DNA of 64,000 nucleotides from Cytobacillus gottheilii (GTDB lineage Bacteria; Bacillota; Bacilli; Bacillales; Cytobacillaceae): the NCBI RefSeq assembly GCF_001636345.1, contig NZ_KV440945.1:2147631-2211630 (forward strand), written 5' to 3'. Positions 62,474 to 64,000 of the stretch are shown here, in pieces (position 1 is the stretch's first letter; each line of letters starts with the position of its first letter). Under the pieces are notes generated by a model, which did not search any database, was not told the origin of the DNA, and saw only the letters and a list, made by a program, of their open reading frames with translations. The translations under genes were made by a program, and so were the position numbers.

Positions 62474-63690
62474 ACAACTCCCCATAAGTCTAAAGCCGAT
62501 TTTAATTCTTTATGCTGAGATGCTGCCTCCTCAAGTGTAATGCCTTTTAATACTGCGTCGACAGCTTGCCGGAATGCTTTACCTCCTCCAATGGCGCCCT
62601 GGGGATGGCCGTGTACTCCTCCGCCGGCATTGATAATGCAATCTGTTCCAAAATCATTGATTAGCTTAGGCACTAAACCGGGGTGAATGCCCGCAGATGG
62701 TACTGGAAATGCTGCCGCCAAGGAAGATTCCTCCCGCAATGCCTGAGCGATCCTTAAGGTTTCGTCTCGGGGCATTGCAACACTTCCATATGGGGAAGGG
62801 AATAAGGAAAAATCTGCTCCTGCATAGCGGACTAGTTTTCCAAGCGCTAATGAACTTGACAATCCATAGAAGTCTGAAGAAATGAATGCTCCGCTAAACG
62901 CAGGGTGTGCCATTAAAGGCAAGGCAATTTCATCGTCTTCAGCTAATTCCTGGAGTACATCCAGCCCATATGTATGAACATTAAAAAGAAGTGCATCTGC
63001 TCCGAGCTCCTTTGCCTTTCTGGCTTGGTCACGCAACTTAGATGTCCGCCCAGTTAAGTTGACTGCATATAGAGTTCGGTGTCCAGTTTCCTCGTAAACA
63101 TTCTGCAAAATTTCTCTCGATGACACAATGCGTTCATTAAAAGGAGTAAGCTCGTTCTCAAATAAGATTTCATCATCTTTTACAAGATCTACTCCGCCTA
63201 ATGCTTGATTTTTCAGCTGTTCATTTAAAAAAGGTAAATCCCTGCCAATAACTCCTTTAAAAATACTCATGACAAGTGGCCGATCAAATACTCCAAGCGA
63301 CTCTCTTATCTGGGAAATTCCAAAGCGGGGACCAGGAAAGTGAGCTGTTATATCTGAATCAAACTCAAGGTCCAAAAGTTTTATTTCTCCGTCTAAAGAG
63401 AGCTTGCCAAAAACAGTTGTTAAAATGGCAGGCAAATCAGCGGTAAAGTTGGCGGAAGGATAAGCAATTTTTCCTTCTGCCCTTACTTCACCAAAGCGGG
63501 AAGGGTGCTCATCATCATAAAATTCTCTCACTGACACAACTCTGCCTTTATGTTTTCTTAACTGTTCCTGATCGACGGCGGGAAGATCTGTCCAAGATCC
63601 TACAGTTAATCCAAGGGCAATACTTTCAAGTTTAGATTCCAGTTTTCCGGGCTTTCCGTATATTTGATAGGTAGCAATGATTTCACTCAT
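62470..63690 (-). CDS. mtnW: 2,3-diketo-5-methylthiopentyl-1-phosphate enolase (RuBisCO-like)
   Basis: 406 residues, RuBisCO large-subunit fold. The metal/carbamate site is [10 protein letters not shown] (Lys, Asp, Glu); phosphate-binding glycines are in [26 protein letters not shown]. It enolises diketomethylthiopentyl phosphate. First gene of mtnW-X-B-D, each overlapping the next. AGGAGAGATTTAT precedes the ATG. Control is by the SAM riboswitch in its leader. Confidence 0.96.
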   Translation of the reverse strand: MSEIIATYQIYGKPGKLESKLESIALGLTVGSWTDLPAVDQEQLRKHKGRVVSVREFYDDEHPSRFGEVRAEGKIAYPSANFTADLPAILTTVFGKLSLDGEIKLLDLEFDSDITAHFPGPRFGISQIRESLGVFDRPLVMSIFKGVIGRDLPFLNEQLKNQALGGVDLVKDDEILFENELTPFNERIVSSREILQNVYEETGHRTLYAVNLTGRTSKLRDQARKAKELGADALLFNVHTYGLDVLQELAEDDEIALPLMAHPAFSGAFISSDFYGLSSSLALGKLVRYAGADFSLFPSPYGSVAMPRDETLRIAQALREESSLAAAFPVPSAGIHPGLVPKLINDFGTDCIINAGGGVHGHPQGAIGGGKAFRQAVDAVLKGITLEEAASQHKELKSALDLWGVV

Positions 63691-63754
63691 ATAAATCTCT
63701 CCTAAACACTTTGATTATAGGGTTTTGTGCAGCATAGGATAATAGCTGTAAAGC

Positions 63755-63782
63755 AAAAAACCTCTTCACATAAGAAGAGGTT
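63755..63782 (-). terminator. intrinsic terminator of the SAM riboswitch
   Basis: On the minus strand AACCTCTTC (63782-63774) pairs with GAAGAGGTT (63767-63759), followed by TTTT. SAM binding would favour this hairpin and stop mtn transcription. Confidence 0.92.
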
Positions 63783-63802
63783 AATAAAAGTATTAACAGC
63801 TT

Positions 63803-63903
63803 CTTATCTTCCAGCTTTTGCTGCAAGAATTAGCACCGTGTCCATTCATTTGGATCGGTTGCCGGGTATCATCGGGCTCGTCCCTCCACCTGCTCTTGAT
63901 AAG
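63803..63903 (-). ncRNA. SAM-I riboswitch (S-box leader)
   Basis: On the minus strand the aptamer starts CTTATCAAGAGCAGGTGGAG, continues GGACGAGCCCGATGATACCC and GGCAACC, and closes with GGTGCTAATTC and GGAAGATAAG, so P1 pairs CTTATC with GATAAG. All S-box hallmark segments are present. It controls mtnW-X-B-D by transcription termination: high SAM turns the operon off. Confidence 0.97.
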
Positions 63904-63940
63904 AAAATGAAATTTTATAAATTGACTGAATATATCCCGT

Positions 63941-63969
63941 ATTATTACATCACCAATTCATTCTGTCAA
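63941..63969 (-). promoter_or_regulatory. sigma-A promoter of the mtn operon
   Basis: Perfect -35 TTGACA (63969-63964), 17 bases, -10 AATAAT (63946-63941) on the minus strand. The start point would lie about 30 bases before the aptamer. Confidence 0.75.
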
Positions 63970-64000
63970 TTATGAATTTTTTAAATTGAGGTTATCAGAT

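Noticed and set aside
1-64000. CRISPR arrays, tRNA or rRNA genes, transposases, prophage genes
   Set aside because: None seen on either strand.

Overview
The window is low-GC chromosomal DNA from an endospore-forming member of the Bacillaceae. The evidence is a gerA-type germinant receptor operon, a TnrA-type nitrogen regulator with its own box, a CwlO-type endopeptidase, an IDEAL-domain protein, a CIRCE element, a SAM (S-box) riboswitch on an mtnWXBD operon, strong GGAGG ribosome binding sites and factor-independent terminators. I saw no tRNA or rRNA gene, insertion sequence, prophage or CRISPR array. Gene content is mostly core Bacillaceae with a few accessory pieces.

Layout. 1-5.9 kb: nitrate respiration block: a Rieske protein whose Tat signal is cut by the window edge, three small genes, the nitrate/nitrite transporter narK, then an Nre-like nitrate/oxygen sensing set with two histidine kinases, one response regulator and a GAF nitrate sensor. 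5.9-7.5 kb: padR-chrA chromate efflux with a clear promoter and palindrome. 7.6-8.6 kb: tnrA divergent from two very small genes, with one perfect TnrA box between them. 8.7-8.95 kb: degenerate stem-loop repeats. 9.1-13.9 kb: two-gene ThrE-type exporter, an ABC exporter, and an overlapping nitrilase/acetyltransferase pair. 14-18.3 kb: a cupin-HD-GYP protein with a small secreted partner, a secreted protein behind a WalR-like box, a coiled-coil protein and cwlO. 18.5-22.4 kb: GntR/ABC/ABC/ECF-sigma operon. 22.4-33.3 kb: mixed metabolic and transport genes (pssA, molybdopterin oxidoreductase, MATE, TerC, acetate-type symporter). 33.5-35.5 kb: htpG under CIRCE. 36-43 kb: MFS transporter, IDEAL protein, P1 peptidase, gerA-type operon. 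43-54 kb: oxidoreductases, DUF1646 transporter, TetR, SDR, haemolysin-III/DUF1836 divergent pair, luciferase-like oxidoreductase, uppP, CNNM-type transporter. 54-60.6 kb: CAP protein, enterobacterial-type speD, an MBL gene remnant, a MerR-like repeat protein, AbrB-type transporter, AAA ATPase, HAD phosphatase. 60.6-64 kb: methionine salvage operon mtnWXBD.

How genes work together. SpeD feeds spermidine synthesis, which releases methylthioadenosine; the mtn operon 5 kb away recycles it. The Nre set plausibly controls narK and the nitrate reductase expected upstream of the window. Several regulator genes sit beside palindromes I could place exactly (PadR, GntR, DUF1836, MerR-like), so their operators can be proposed from sequence alone.

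Limits: functions are assigned by family recognition from translated sequence, without database searches; promoter and operator calls are by eye.
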